Of a stretch of DNA of 36,656 bases, positions 16,326 through 24,334 are shown piece after piece. Within the stretch, counting starts at the first letter, position 1; each line of letters opens with the position of its first letter. The DNA is taken from IMG/VR virus record IMGVR_UViG_3300021165_004379, positions 1-36,656 of that record; one strand, written 5' to 3'. This DNA comes from a virus. The notes below the pieces were generated by a model. That model did not search any database, was not told where the DNA came from, and saw only the letters and a list, made by a program, of their open reading frames with translations. The position numbers and the translations under genes were made by a program.

Positions 16326-17324
16326 ATGAACAACAACAACAAACAAACAACTACTATTTTTGACGAACAAGTTTCCCGCAAACCAAACCGTTATCCGTGG
16401 ACCGATAAATTTATTCAGGCCATGCACGATGGTTTCTGGACGGATAAGGAATTTAGTTTTAAAAGTGATGTACACGACTTTAAAACAGTTCTTACCGAAC
16501 AGGAGCGCAATATTATTATTCGTACACTAAGCGCGATCGGTCAAATTGAAGTTTCAGTTAAAAGTTTTTGGGCAAAATTGGGTGATAATCTTCCTCATCC
16601 ATCGTTACAAGACTTGGGATATGTTATGGCCAATACGGAGGTTATTCATAACAATGCATATGAGCGATTGCTTACCGTCCTTGGTCTTGAAGATGTTTTT
16701 GAGGAAAACCTTAAATTGGATTGGATTCAAGGCCGCGTCAATTATCTTAAAAAATACACGCATAGATTTTATAAAGATAGCAAAAAACAATACTTATACG
16801 CACTAATATTGTTTACATTATTTGTCGAAAATGTTTCATTGTTCAGCCAGTTTTATATTATCAACTGGTTTGCAACACATAAAAATGTTCTTAAAGATAC
16901 CGACCAGCAAGTCAAATATACGCGCAACGAAGAAAACATTCATGCACTTGTCGGTATTCAAATTATTAATACGGTGCGTGAAGAATGCCCTGAATTGTTT
17001 GATGATGAACTTGAAGCTAAAATTACAGGTCATGCGCTTGATGCATACAAAGCCGAATCCAAAATTGTTGATTGGATGATTAATGGTATTGATGAGCCAG
17101 GACTAAATGCAAACATTCTTAAAGAGTTTATTAAAAGTCGTATTAATGACAGCATGAAACAAATTGGATTTGCAGCACCTTTTGAAATTGATTCTGCTCT
17201 TATTGCTGAAACTGTTTGGTTTGATGAACAATTGCACGGCAATAACATGACCGATTTCTTTTTCTCAAGACCGACAGAATATTCTAAAAAGAATCAAAGT
17301 TTTGGTGAAGACGATCTTTTCTAA
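16326..17324 (+). CDS. nrdB: Ribonucleoside-diphosphate reductase, beta subunit
   Basis: 332 residues, class Ia/R2 type, supplying the tyrosyl radical for making deoxynucleotides. The di-iron ligands are in order: E75 (place of D84 in E. coli), E105 and H108 with the radical tyrosine Y112 four residues on (VIHNNAYERLL), E168 (LFVEN), and E203/H206 (RNEENIHALVG). The C-terminal tail ends in SFGEDDLF, the usual acidic peptide that docks on the alpha subunit. nrdA follows 20 bases later. A sigma-70-type promoter and a hairpin precede the gene, consistent with early/middle expression for DNA synthesis. Confidence 0.96.
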   Translation: MNNNNKQTTTIFDEQVSRKPNRYPWTDKFIQAMHDGFWTDKEFSFKSDVHDFKTVLTEQERNIIIRTLSAIGQIEVSVKSFWAKLGDNLPHPSLQDLGYVMANTEVIHNNAYERLLTVLGLEDVFEENLKLDWIQGRVNYLKKYTHRFYKDSKKQYLYALILFTLFVENVSLFSQFYIINWFATHKNVLKDTDQQVKYTRNEENIHALVGIQIINTVREECPELFDDELEAKITGHALDAYKAESKIVDWMINGIDEPGLNANILKEFIKSRINDSMKQIGFAAPFEIDSALIAETVWFDEQLHGNNMTDFFFSRPTEYSKKNQSFGEDDLF

Positions 17325-17344
17325 AGGATACATACATTTACATT

Positions 17345-18997
17345 ATGGAAAAACAAAAAATATATTGGTTAAATTCCGATAGTCGCAAATTCTTAGAACG
17401 AGGATATTTGCTTGAAGATGAAACACCTGAAAGTCGTATGCGCGACATTGCAGATGGAGCAGAACGCCTATTAGGAATAACCGGATTTGCCGATAAGTTT
17501 GAAAGGTATTTGCACGCAGGTTATTATTCATTAAGCAGTCCTATTTGGAGCAACTTTGCTCGTGAACGTGGATTACCTATTAGTTGTTTCGGATCATACA
17601 TTCCAGATACAATGGAAGGTATTTTTGGAAAACTCAGTGAAGTTGCCATGATGACAAAAGGTGGCGGTGGTACAAGTGGTTATTTTGGAAACATACGACC
17701 GCGTGGTAGCGTTATCAGCAGCGGCGGTACAAGCACTGGCGCGGTTCATTTTATGGAACTGTACGATAAAACCATGAATGTTGTATCACAAGGTAATGTA
17801 CGCCGCGGAAGTTTTGCGGCATATCTTCCAATCGACCATGGTGACATTGAAGAATTTCTCCAAATTAAAGGCGATGGTAATAGCATTCAAGACATGAGTA
17901 TTGGTGTTACGGTATCTGATGAATGGATGCGCAGCATGATTGATGGTGACAAACACAAAAGAAAAATTTGGGGTCTTGTTATTAAGAAGCGATTTGAAAG
18001 TGGATATCCATATTTGATGTTTAGTGACAATGCAAATAATGCTGCGCCACAAGTATACAAAGACAAAGGAATGACAATTAATAATTCAAACCTTTGCAAC
18101 GAAATTATGTTGTCCAATGGACCTGATGAAAGCTTTGTTTGCAACCTTTCATCCATTAACCTTGAACGCTGGGATGAACTTAAAGATACCGATGCAATTG
18201 AAACACTTGTATATTTTCTTGATGCTGTAATGACGGAATTTATTAATAAGACTGAAGGTGTGGCATATATGGAAGCACCTAGAAAGTTTGCGATGCATCA
18301 ACGTGCTCTTGGTGTTGGCGTTCTTGGGTATCACACATACCTTCAAAGTAAAAGCATTCCATTTGAAGGTATGGATGCGCAAACCGAAAACATTTCAATC
18401 TTTAGCACGCTACGTCAAAAATGCGATGCCGCAAGTACCGAATTGGCTAAACTTTTTGGCACGCCGCCATTGTTAAAAGGATATAAGCGCCGAAACACAA
18501 CAACAATGGCTGTTGCTCCTACAACAAGCAGCAGCTTTATTCTTGGTCAAGTCAGCCCTTCCATTGAACCACTAAACAGTAACTACTTTGTTAAGGATTT
18601 GGCCAAAGGTAAATTTACATATAAGAATCCAGAACTTATTAAACTATTAAAATCCAAAAATCTTAATAATGCGGAAGTATGGAAAGATATTCTTATTCAT
18701 GGTGGGAGTGTACAACATTTGAGCACACTAACGGATGAGGAAAAAGCCGTATACAAAACCTTTGGTGAAATAAGCCAAAAGGAAATTGTAATTCAAGCAT
18801 CACAACGCCAAAAATATATTGACCAAGGACAATCATTAAATCTTATGATTGCGCCCAAAGCCAAACCTAAGGAAGTGAACGAGCTTATGATTTTTGCTTG
18901 GGAGCTTAAAGTAAAAGGATTGTACTATCAGCGCAGTGCAAATCCATCTCAAGAATTAGCGCGATCAATTACAACTTGCGCAACCTGCGAATCATAA
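17345..18997 (+). CDS. nrdA: Ribonucleoside-diphosphate reductase, alpha subunit (short form)
   Basis: 550 residues, about 200 fewer than the E. coli enzyme; the N-terminal ATP-cone is absent, so overall-activity inhibition by dATP should be missing, as is common in phage forms. Catalytic residues are intact: C81 (ISCFGSY), N249-C251-E253 (SNLCNEI), C266 (VCNLSSINL) and the C-terminal redox pair C545/C548 (TTCATCES). It reduces ribonucleoside diphosphates together with NrdB. It ends in a TAATG overlap with the next small gene, indicating translational coupling. Confidence 0.96.
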   Translation: MEKQKIYWLNSDSRKFLERGYLLEDETPESRMRDIADGAERLLGITGFADKFERYLHAGYYSLSSPIWSNFARERGLPISCFGSYIPDTMEGIFGKLSEVAMMTKGGGGTSGYFGNIRPRGSVISSGGTSTGAVHFMELYDKTMNVVSQGNVRRGSFAAYLPIDHGDIEEFLQIKGDGNSIQDMSIGVTVSDEWMRSMIDGDKHKRKIWGLVIKKRFESGYPYLMFSDNANNAAPQVYKDKGMTINNSNLCNEIMLSNGPDESFVCNLSSINLERWDELKDTDAIETLVYFLDAVMTEFINKTEGVAYMEAPRKFAMHQRALGVGVLGYHTYLQSKSIPFEGMDAQTENISIFSTLRQKCDAASTELAKLFGTPPLLKGYKRRNTTTMAVAPTTSSSFILGQVSPSIEPLNSNYFVKDLAKGKFTYKNPELIKLLKSKNLNNAEVWKDILIHGGSVQHLSTLTDEEKAVYKTFGEISQKEIVIQASQRQKYIDQGQSLNLMIAPKAKPKEVNELMIFAWELKVKGLYYQRSANPSQELARSITTCATCES

Positions 18998-19179
18998 TGA
19001 CCGAAAAAACTCCATCAGATAACCTTGATCCACTATGGTATTCAATTGCCTGTGTGCTTAGCGTTCCACTATTAGTAATATTATTGTTAATTTCATGCGT
19101 GATAGTTTTATGCGCATGGCCAATTATTCCAATATTCGCATATTACCAACGTAAACAAGAATTACAAAACGATGATTGA
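18997..19179 (+). CDS. Small single-span membrane protein
   Basis: 60 residues from the ATG at 18997, which overlaps the nrdA stop by one base (TAATG). It has a polar N-terminus, one long hydrophobic stretch of about 35 residues (from ACVLSVPLLVILLL on) and a short basic tail (YYQRKQELQ). This predicts one or two membrane helices. An in-frame upstream ATG at 18976 lies inside nrdA and is less likely. The function is unknown; small membrane proteins of this kind are common among phage host-takeover genes. Confidence 0.65.
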   Translation: MTEKTPSDNLDPLWYSIACVLSVPLLVILLLISCVIVLCAWPIIPIFAYYQRKQELQNDD

Positions 19180-19366
19180 ATCAAATAAATGCACCAAATG
19201 CAAATATGTATATGAAGTAACGTGGGATGATGACGGTCAATACTACAATGATTATGATGAAACGTATGATGATAATCCTGAGGAAGATTTGTACCCTGAA
19301 CATTGTCCGTTTTGCGGAACTCATAAAAATTATTGTGATGAAGAAGATGCATCCGATATTTTTTAA
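19172..19366 (+). CDS. Small zinc-ribbon-like acidic protein
   Basis: 64 residues, overlapping the previous gene by eight bases. Two cysteine pairs, CTKC (residues 7-10) and CPFC (45-48), frame a very acidic middle (DDDGQYYNDYDETYDDNPEED), the layout of a zinc ribbon. A further C54 is close to the end. Zinc ribbons in small phage proteins usually mediate nucleic-acid or polymerase contacts; the acidic insert might mimic DNA, which is speculative. Confidence 0.7.
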   Translation: MIESNKCTKCKYVYEVTWDDDGQYYNDYDETYDDNPEEDLYPEHCPFCGTHKNYCDEEDASDIF

Positions 19367-19376
19367 TACATAAACT

Positions 19377-19817
19377 ATGACACCATGGTATTACAAAGGA
19401 CAAAAATTTACAACTGAAAATGCTCAAGCAGAAATTGATTCTGGAGCGGTAGGTTTTGTTTATTGTATTACCGACGGTCTTAATGGTAAAAAATATATTG
19501 GTAAGAAAACACTGATCAGCAAACGCCGGTTGGCTCCATTAAAAGGAAAAACAAAGAAACGAACTAAAATTGTTCATAGTGATTGGGAAAAATATTACGG
19601 ATCAAGTGAAATTGTAAAAGCTCTTGTTCAGGAAAGACCTGATAGTTTTAAAAGAGAAGTGTTGATCATATGCAACTCCAAAGGCGCTTTAAACTATGAA
19701 GAAGCACGCCTACAATTTCAACTTGAAGTACTACTAAGTGATGACTATTACAACAATTTTATCGGCGTAAAGATACACTCAAACCACGTCAAATCTTTGT
19801 GGAAAAAAGATGCATAA
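19377..19817 (+). CDS. SegE-like GIY-YIG endonuclease
   Basis: 146 residues. The GIY-YIG core is present as GFVYCITDGLNGKKYIGKK (residues 31-49), followed by a basic insert (KGKTKKRTK), SDWEKYYGSS and the conserved FKREVLIICNSKGALNYEEARLQ with its catalytic glutamate. This order is the SegE-like family known from T4-like phages, related to free-standing homing endonucleases. The family is short and lacks a distinct DNA-binding domain. It may be mobile or serve in phage recombination. It lies between the nrdA operon and the rnh promoter. Confidence 0.85.
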   Translation: MTPWYYKGQKFTTENAQAEIDSGAVGFVYCITDGLNGKKYIGKKTLISKRRLAPLKGKTKKRTKIVHSDWEKYYGSSEIVKALVQERPDSFKREVLIICNSKGALNYEEARLQFQLEVLLSDDYYNNFIGVKIHSNHVKSLWKKDA

Positions 19818-19822
19818 AGTTG

Positions 19823-19851
19823 TTTACATTGCCGTGAAAGTTTGGTAAAAT
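19823..19851 (+). promoter_or_regulatory. Sigma-70-type promoter for rnh
   Basis: TTTACA at 19823-19828 within TTGTTTACA, 17 bases, then TAAAAT at 19846-19851 preceded by TTGG. It lies 22 bases before the rnh start. Confidence 0.7.
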
Positions 19852-19872
19852 ATATCTTCAAACAACAAATAA

Positions 19873-20742
19873 ATGATTCTCATAGACTATTCCGGCATTG
19901 CCGTATCAAGTGTATTTTCTCAAGTCAAACCTGACAAAATTGAGGAAAGCTTTATCCGCCATATTATTCTTAATTCGTTGAGAATGTACAATTTAAAGTA
20001 CCGTGATAAGTATGGATCCATGGTAATTGCATGTGACGGTAATTCATGGCGTAAACAATATTTTCCACAATACAAAGGCGTTCGTCGTAAAAATCGAGAA
20101 GCAAGTGCTCTTGATTGGACCGAAATATTCCGCATTATTAATAAGGTAAAAGATGAAATTTCACAATTTTTTCCTTATGCTGTAATTCAACATTCTCAAG
20201 CAGAAGCGGATGATGTTATTGGCGCACTTGTGGAAAATACTCAACAATTTGGTAATCACGAGCCTGTTATGATTGTCAGTGCGGATAAAGATTTTATTCA
20301 ATTGCAAAAATATAACAACGTGCAACAGTTTAGTCCGCTGACCAAAAAACAAGTGACTGACAAAAACCCTCAACGGTATTTGTTGGAACATGTGCTGCGC
20401 GGCGATTCAGGTGACGGTGTTCCAAACGTACTTAGTGCTGATGATATTTTTCTGCAGGACGGAGGAAGGCAAACACCACTACGCGCAAAACAAATTGATG
20501 TATGGTGCAAAGCAATTACCGAAGGCACACTTCAAAATGTCATGCCATCTGATGTTTACCGTAATTACATTCGCAACTTGAATGTTATTGATCTTGACAA
20601 AACACCGTCGGATATTAAAGATGGCATTATTGAATGTTACAATAACAAAGCGCAAAAAGATAATTCCAAAATCTTAAATTATCTTATCTCGCATCGTTGT
20701 AACCTTTTGATCTCTTGCGTCAACGAATTTTTCCATAAATAA
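19873..20742 (+). CDS. rnh: Ribonuclease H / 5'-3' exonuclease (T4 Rnh, FEN-1 family)
   Basis: 289 residues; T4 RNase H is about 305. Motifs of the FEN-1/5'-nuclease family appear in order: LIDYSGIA near the start, VIACDGNSWRKQYFPQYKGVR (central arch/helix region, about residues 51-71), QAEADDVIGAL with metal-binding acids near 110, SADKDFIQL near 136 and RGDSGDGVPNVL near 175. It removes RNA primers from lagging-strand fragments. It has its own sigma-70-type promoter, which fits early/middle replication genes. Confidence 0.94.
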   Translation: MILIDYSGIAVSSVFSQVKPDKIEESFIRHIILNSLRMYNLKYRDKYGSMVIACDGNSWRKQYFPQYKGVRRKNREASALDWTEIFRIINKVKDEISQFFPYAVIQHSQAEADDVIGALVENTQQFGNHEPVMIVSADKDFIQLQKYNNVQQFSPLTKKQVTDKNPQRYLLEHVLRGDSGDGVPNVLSADDIFLQDGGRQTPLRAKQIDVWCKAITEGTLQNVMPSDVYRNYIRNLNVIDLDKTPSDIKDGIIECYNNKAQKDNSKILNYLISHRCNLLISCVNEFFHK

Positions 20743-20749
20743 ATCTACT

Positions 20750-21190
20750 ATGATTAAAAGAAGAACTATAGCATTGTTTCCACACGAAGTGTTTGAAAGT
20801 TTAGAAAAAAGTAAGTCTAAACAAGAGCGCGCCGAGATTCTAAAAAATGGATCGTCATTGGCAATTCAACTTATTTTGCAATGTGCATTTAATGATGCCA
20901 TTGTTTTTGACTTACCTGAAGGTGCGCCTCCATACAAAGAAGATCGCGCACCCGCCGGTTTACAAGCAACACCATTAAAACAAGCAATTCAAATGTTGCC
21001 ACGGTTAACAACAACCAACACAAGAATTGATAGGTTTAGAAAAGAAAAACTGTTTATTCAGTTAATTGAAAATGTACATGCAAAAGATGCAGTAATCATA
21101 ATTGCAGCAAAAGATAAAAAGTTGCACAAGCTTTATCCTTTGGTTACAAAATCATTGACGTTGGAAGCATTTCCCAATTTGCCGTTATGA
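20750..21190 (+). CDS. Conserved T4-like phage protein of unknown function (146 aa)
   Basis: Starts seven bases after rnh; a box CATAAATA (20734-20741) overlaps the rnh stop nine bases before the ATG. The N-terminal part is helical with LEKSKSKQERAEILKNGSS, then a Pro/Gly stretch (LPEGAPPYKEDRAP), a middle helix with TRIDRFRKEKLFIQLIENV and a basic C-terminal end. The pattern resembles a family of unknown function that marine T4-like phages keep next to rnh. Position suggests a role in replication; no catalytic motif is visible. Confidence 0.72.
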   Translation: MIKRRTIALFPHEVFESLEKSKSKQERAEILKNGSSLAIQLILQCAFNDAIVFDLPEGAPPYKEDRAPAGLQATPLKQAIQMLPRLTTTNTRIDRFRKEKLFIQLIENVHAKDAVIIIAAKDKKLHKLYPLVTKSLTLEAFPNLPL

Positions 21191-21447
21191 CATACACATA
21201 TAAATGTGAAAAATGCGATCATGTATATGATTGCAGTTTGCCAATGGCCGACCGTGATGTCCCTCTTTCCCAACCGTGCGTACATTGCGCAGAACAATCT
21301 TTTGTAAAAAGAATTATTTCATTTGCTCCAAGCATTACAAGTGAAAGTGCAATGACACTACAACAAAGAGCGGGAAGCGGATGGAATGATGTTCTTACAA
21401 AAATTAAAAGCAAAAGCGGAAGGTATTGTACAATTCAAACTCGTTAA
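21187..21447 (+). CDS. FmdB-like small zinc-ribbon protein
   Basis: 86 residues, ATGA overlap with the previous gene. The N-terminus YTYKCEKCDHVYDCSLPMAD with CEKC, followed by CVHC near residue 33 and VKRIISFAPSI, is the layout of FmdB-type zinc ribbons: two CxxC pairs about 25 residues apart. In bacteria FmdB proteins are putative regulators; in phages the role is unknown. Late-expression factors of T4-like phages include small zinc proteins, but I have no evidence for that here. Confidence 0.72.
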   Translation: MTYTYKCEKCDHVYDCSLPMADRDVPLSQPCVHCAEQSFVKRIISFAPSITSESAMTLQQRAGSGWNDVLTKIKSKSGRYCTIQTR

Positions 21448-21452
21448 AAGGT

Positions 21453-21608
21453 ATGAGTAAACCTAAAAGAGACAAACAAACAAAAAGAACAAATGATTAT
21501 ACTTCCTATGATGATCATAGGAAATTTAAAAAGAATAAACATAATAATGATCGAAGAAAAAAGAACATTGATCAAAGTTTGTTTATTGACAGCAATCCGT
21601 TCCGATGA
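21453..21608 (+). CDS. Small Lys/Asn/Asp-rich basic protein
   Basis: 51 residues from the ATG at 21453; the longer open frame would start inside the upstream gene. The composition is extreme: KPKRDKQTKRTNDYTSYDDH then KKNKHNNDRRKKN, with no hydrophobic core. It overlaps the next gene by four bases (ATGA). Probably disordered and nucleic-acid binding; the coupling at both ends supports it being translated. Confidence 0.55.
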   Translation: MSKPKRDKQTKRTNDYTSYDDHRKFKKNKHNNDRRKKNIDQSLFIDSNPFR

Positions 21609-22285
21609 TCGTAAAACATTTTGTCCATGAACCTGTAACATTAGGATATGAAAATCTTGGTGATGCCAGCGTTCCTGGTACTAGAATATATGTTACGCCG
21701 GCCGGTAAACATTATCCAAGTATTACAACAGTTCTTGGTTCTTTATCCAAGAAAGGTATAGAGCAATGGAAAACCGCGGTAGGTACGCAGGAAGCGGCGC
21801 GTGTACTGCATCATGCCGGAACAAGAGGTACAGCATTGCACCTTATTGCAGAAAAATATCTTAATAATGAAAAGGATATTTTTGAACACAATACAATGCC
21901 TCATGTCAAGGCGTTATGGTTTGGTATAAAACGTTTGCTTGACGCACACGTTGGAAAAGTTATTCTTCAAGAATGCGCATTGTACAGTGACTTTTTTGGA
22001 GTTGCTGGTCGTGTTGATTGCATTGCGGAATATGATGGAACGTTAAGTGTAATAGATTTTAAAACGTCAAGCAGAAAAAAAACAAAACAAGATATTTCAA
22101 ACTATTTTCTTCAGGCGGCATTTTATGCAGCGGCGTTTTATGAACGCACCAACATTCCTATTACACAAAGTGTTATTTTAATGGCGGTTGACAATGATCC
22201 AAATCCTATTGTATTTAAGGAAAATACATATAAATGGTTAAAAGAGCTTAAAACAATAATTAAACAATACAATGAAAAAACTTAA
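21605..22285 (+). CDS. PD-(D/E)XK exonuclease (MGME1/Cas4-like)
   Basis: 226 residues. Nuclease motifs in order: GTRGTALHLIAEKYL (motif I helix with His, about residues 73-87), GVAGRVDCIAEYDG (metal-binding Asp), VIDFKTSSRKK (the D-x-K core near residue 154) and the helix YFLQAAFYAAAFYE. This is the arrangement of single-strand exonucleases related to mitochondrial MGME1 and to Cas4, known in T4-like marine phages. It likely degrades host DNA or trims recombination ends. It overlaps ClpP by 14 bases. Confidence 0.86.
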   Translation: MIVKHFVHEPVTLGYENLGDASVPGTRIYVTPAGKHYPSITTVLGSLSKKGIEQWKTAVGTQEAARVLHHAGTRGTALHLIAEKYLNNEKDIFEHNTMPHVKALWFGIKRLLDAHVGKVILQECALYSDFFGVAGRVDCIAEYDGTLSVIDFKTSSRKKTKQDISNYFLQAAFYAAAFYERTNIPITQSVILMAVDNDPNPIVFKENTYKWLKELKTIIKQYNEKT

Positions 22286-22904
22286 TCAAACAAAACCGCA
22301 AGGTATAATGGATCTTATAAAAGGAAGCCAAAACACTCCGTATATTGAAGATTATGGTTCGCTTAAAGAATATTATCTTGTTGAAGAAATTGGAGAGCCT
22401 GAGGATTATGTTGATTGTTTTCACGACATAAGAAACAGCCGCAGCACGGACATTATTAAGATTTATATTAATTGTCCTGGAGGCAATTTATTTACTACAA
22501 TTCAATTTATTCAAGTGCTGTCTGAAACCAAAGCAAAAGTTGTTGTTTGTGTTGAAGGTGCTTGTATGAGTGCAGCAACTCTTATCTTTCTAATGGCTGA
22601 TGAATTTATTATTACCAATCACAGTGTGTTTATGTTTCATAACTATAGTGGTGGGACCGCAGGCAAAGGCGGTGAAATGTATCACAGTATGATTCACGAA
22701 CGTAAATGGGCGGCAACATTATTTCAAGAAATGTATGCAGGATTTCTTACACAAACCGAAATTACGGATCTTTTAAATGATAAGGACATTTGGTTGGATT
22801 CCAATGAAGTATCCGAACGGTTGGAGCAACGATTTAAAACCGAGAACAATGTCGCCGCGGAACCTGAGGTTAAAAAAACCAGAAGTCCGAGAAAAAACAA
22901 ATAA
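22272..22904 (+). CDS. clpP: ClpP-like serine protease subunit
   Basis: 210 residues. Hallmarks of the Clp/crotonase fold: IYINCPGGNLFTTIQF (oxyanion glycines, residues 64-79), the nucleophile S100 in EGACMSAATLI, H123 in FMFHNYSGG, and an acidic position near 172 (LLNDKDIWLDSNEV) as third residue. The tail after residue 190 is basic and disordered (KKTRSPRKNK). Phage-borne ClpP could pair with the host ClpX/ClpA to redirect proteolysis. A role as prohead protease is less likely because the setting here is DNA metabolism, not capsid genes. Confidence 0.88.
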   Translation: MKKLNQTKPQGIMDLIKGSQNTPYIEDYGSLKEYYLVEEIGEPEDYVDCFHDIRNSRSTDIIKIYINCPGGNLFTTIQFIQVLSETKAKVVVCVEGACMSAATLIFLMADEFIITNHSVFMFHNYSGGTAGKGGEMYHSMIHERKWAATLFQEMYAGFLTQTEITDLLNDKDIWLDSNEVSERLEQRFKTENNVAAEPEVKKTRSPRKNK

Positions 22905-22910
22905 AAGTCC

Positions 22911-22939
22911 TTTACAAAGCAAAGAGATTGTGATAGTAT
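22911..22939 (+). promoter_or_regulatory. Sigma-70-type promoter, probably giving a leaderless mRNA
   Basis: TTTACA at 22911-22916, 17 bases, TAGTAT at 22934-22939. The usual start point six to seven bases downstream coincides with the ATG at 22946, so the phosphoesterase mRNA would have no leader. Confidence 0.65.
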
Positions 22940-22945
22940 AGACAT

Positions 22946-23632
22946 ATGAACAAACCTGTTTACATTGTAGGAGATTTACATGGCACATTTGGTGTCATCA
23001 AACTGAGCATTTTGCGTTATAACATACGCGATTGCTATTTAATTTGTGTTGGCGACTTGGGTGTTGGTTTTCATGGGATAAAAACAGAAAAGTCAATTTG
23101 GAAAATGCTTAATTCTTTTTTTGCCGAACACAACATTATGTTTTTCAGCATACGAGGCAATCATGATGATCCAAAATATTTTACTGGACCTGATCGGATT
23201 GTTCATAGCAATTTAGAATTGTTGCCAGACTACACGCTCAGAAATATCAACGGAGAGGACTTTTTGTTTGTTGGCGGCGCAATCAGCGTTGATCGAATAG
23301 ACCGTATTCCTGAAAGATCATATTGGCACGATGAAGGTTTTGTGTTGCGCCCTGAACTTGTGGCACAATGTGATGTATTAATCACTCATAGTGCACCACT
23401 ATGGAACGGTCCTACAGATAAAGGTGGAATTTCTGGTTGGTGCAATATTGACAAGATGCTATGGGATGAATGTGTTCAAGAGCGTCAAAATCATTCAACG
23501 TTGTTGCAACTTTGCACACCAAAAAAACATTATTGTGGACATTTTCATTTGTCATCTGTAGCTGAAAACAATGGGTGTGTATCCACAATATTAGACATTG
23601 ATGAAATTAAAGAACACAACTCAACATTATGA
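22946..23632 (+). CDS. Calcineurin-like metallophosphoesterase
   Basis: 228 residues with all metal-binding motifs in order: GDLHG (residues 9-13), GDLGVG (about 32), GNHDD (about 69), THSAP (about 147) and CGHFHLS (about 190). These bind two metal ions that hydrolyse phosphoester bonds in proteins, nucleotides or nucleic acids. The substrate cannot be told from sequence; lambda-type protein phosphatases and diadenosine-tetraphosphatases are related. It has its own promoter directly at the start codon and overlaps the next gene by four bases. Confidence 0.9.
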   Translation: MNKPVYIVGDLHGTFGVIKLSILRYNIRDCYLICVGDLGVGFHGIKTEKSIWKMLNSFFAEHNIMFFSIRGNHDDPKYFTGPDRIVHSNLELLPDYTLRNINGEDFLFVGGAISVDRIDRIPERSYWHDEGFVLRPELVAQCDVLITHSAPLWNGPTDKGGISGWCNIDKMLWDECVQERQNHSTLLQLCTPKKHYCGHFHLSSVAENNGCVSTILDIDEIKEHNSTL

Positions 23633-23838
23633 CAATGAATGAATATATTGCAATAAGCATATTTGTATTTTTAGTAGTATGCTTTGCCACATTTTTTTTT
23701 ACTCCTACAATTATAGCATTTAATAAAAAGCACAAATACCGATGGATCATTTTTTTGATAAATGTTGTTTTCGGATCTACACTTATAGGATGGTTTGGAG
23801 CATTAGTTTGGGCTCTTGCTGGTGATGATTTGATTTAA
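23629..23838 (+). CDS. Small two-span membrane protein
   Basis: 69 residues; two hydrophobic stretches (IAISIFVFLVVCFATFFF and IIFLINVVFGSTLIGWFG) separated by a basic loop (NKKHKYRW), so a helical hairpin. The ATG overlaps the previous stop (ATGA); a second ATG six bases on would also work. The sequence FVVCF...TLIGWFGALVWAL resembles small superinfection-immunity-type membrane proteins (T4 Imm family), whose members have two helices and a conserved Gly-Trp near the end. That assignment is tentative. Confidence 0.62.
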   Translation: MTMNEYIAISIFVFLVVCFATFFFTPTIIAFNKKHKYRWIIFLINVVFGSTLIGWFGALVWALAGDDLI

Positions 23839-23842
23839 CATT

Positions 23843-24070
23843 ATGGAACACATTGAAACACAACAGTTAATTGATGCATGCGAAAGATGCAGTCAAACAA
23901 TTCCATCGGAATCTTTAAAATCCTTGCTGCTCGCCACGGCATTTAGGCTGAAGGAATTACAACACGAAAACCAAAGCTTAATTCAACTTTTGGTTCAAAA
24001 TAATGTGCTGCAGCAAGTTGAAGAACCGACTAACATTATTGAATTTCCAACACCAAACAAACAATCATAA
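23843..24070 (+). CDS. Small helical hypothetical protein (75 aa)
   Basis: MEHIETQQLIDACERCSQTI with a CERC pair, then a long helix with heptad-like leucines (LKSLLLATAFRLKELQHENQ, then SLIQLLVQNNVLQQVEE) that could form a coiled coil, and a polar tail. No family is recognised. It lies four bases after the membrane protein and eight before the next gene, so it is in the phosphoesterase transcript. Confidence 0.62.
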   Translation: MEHIETQQLIDACERCSQTIPSESLKSLLLATAFRLKELQHENQSLIQLLVQNNVLQQVEEPTNIIEFPTPNKQS

Positions 24071-24078
24071 TTACAACT

Positions 24079-24312
24079 ATGGGAAAAGCAAAACGCAAAG
24101 GAACGTATGAAGAACGCAAAAGAATGGCATGTGAAGATAATGCACTTGCCGCGAAATTGTTATTGGAACAGGAACGAATGTGGTTTGAATCGTTAAGCCC
24201 TGAAGTACAAATGGCGGTAAAAATTAAAAGAGCGCAACAAGCAAAAACTCTTGCCAGCATAGGAAATGTTGAAGCCGTGAATCACATTTTTGGTGGTGTT
24301 CCGTTTCAGTAA
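24079..24312 (+). CDS. Small basic helical hypothetical protein (77 aa)
   Basis: Starts MGKAKRKGTYEERKRMACED; a strongly charged N-terminal helix followed by LLLEQERMWFESLSPEVQMA and a helix KIKRAQQAKTLASIG. I do not know a function, though short proteins with this GKAKRKGTYEER start are common in phages and plasmids. It is the last plus-strand gene before the minus-strand glycosyltransferase block, with 22 bases between the converging stops and no clear terminator there. Confidence 0.62.
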   Translation: MGKAKRKGTYEERKRMACEDNALAAKLLLEQERMWFESLSPEVQMAVKIKRAQQAKTLASIGNVEAVNHIFGGVPFQ

Positions 24313-24334
24313 AACGATTATGGTTTTTATATCC

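Noticed and set aside
22272-22904. ClpP-like protein as the prohead protease
   Set aside because: It is placed among DNA-metabolism genes with no portal or capsid genes; T4-like phages use a gp21-type protease, which is not in this window.
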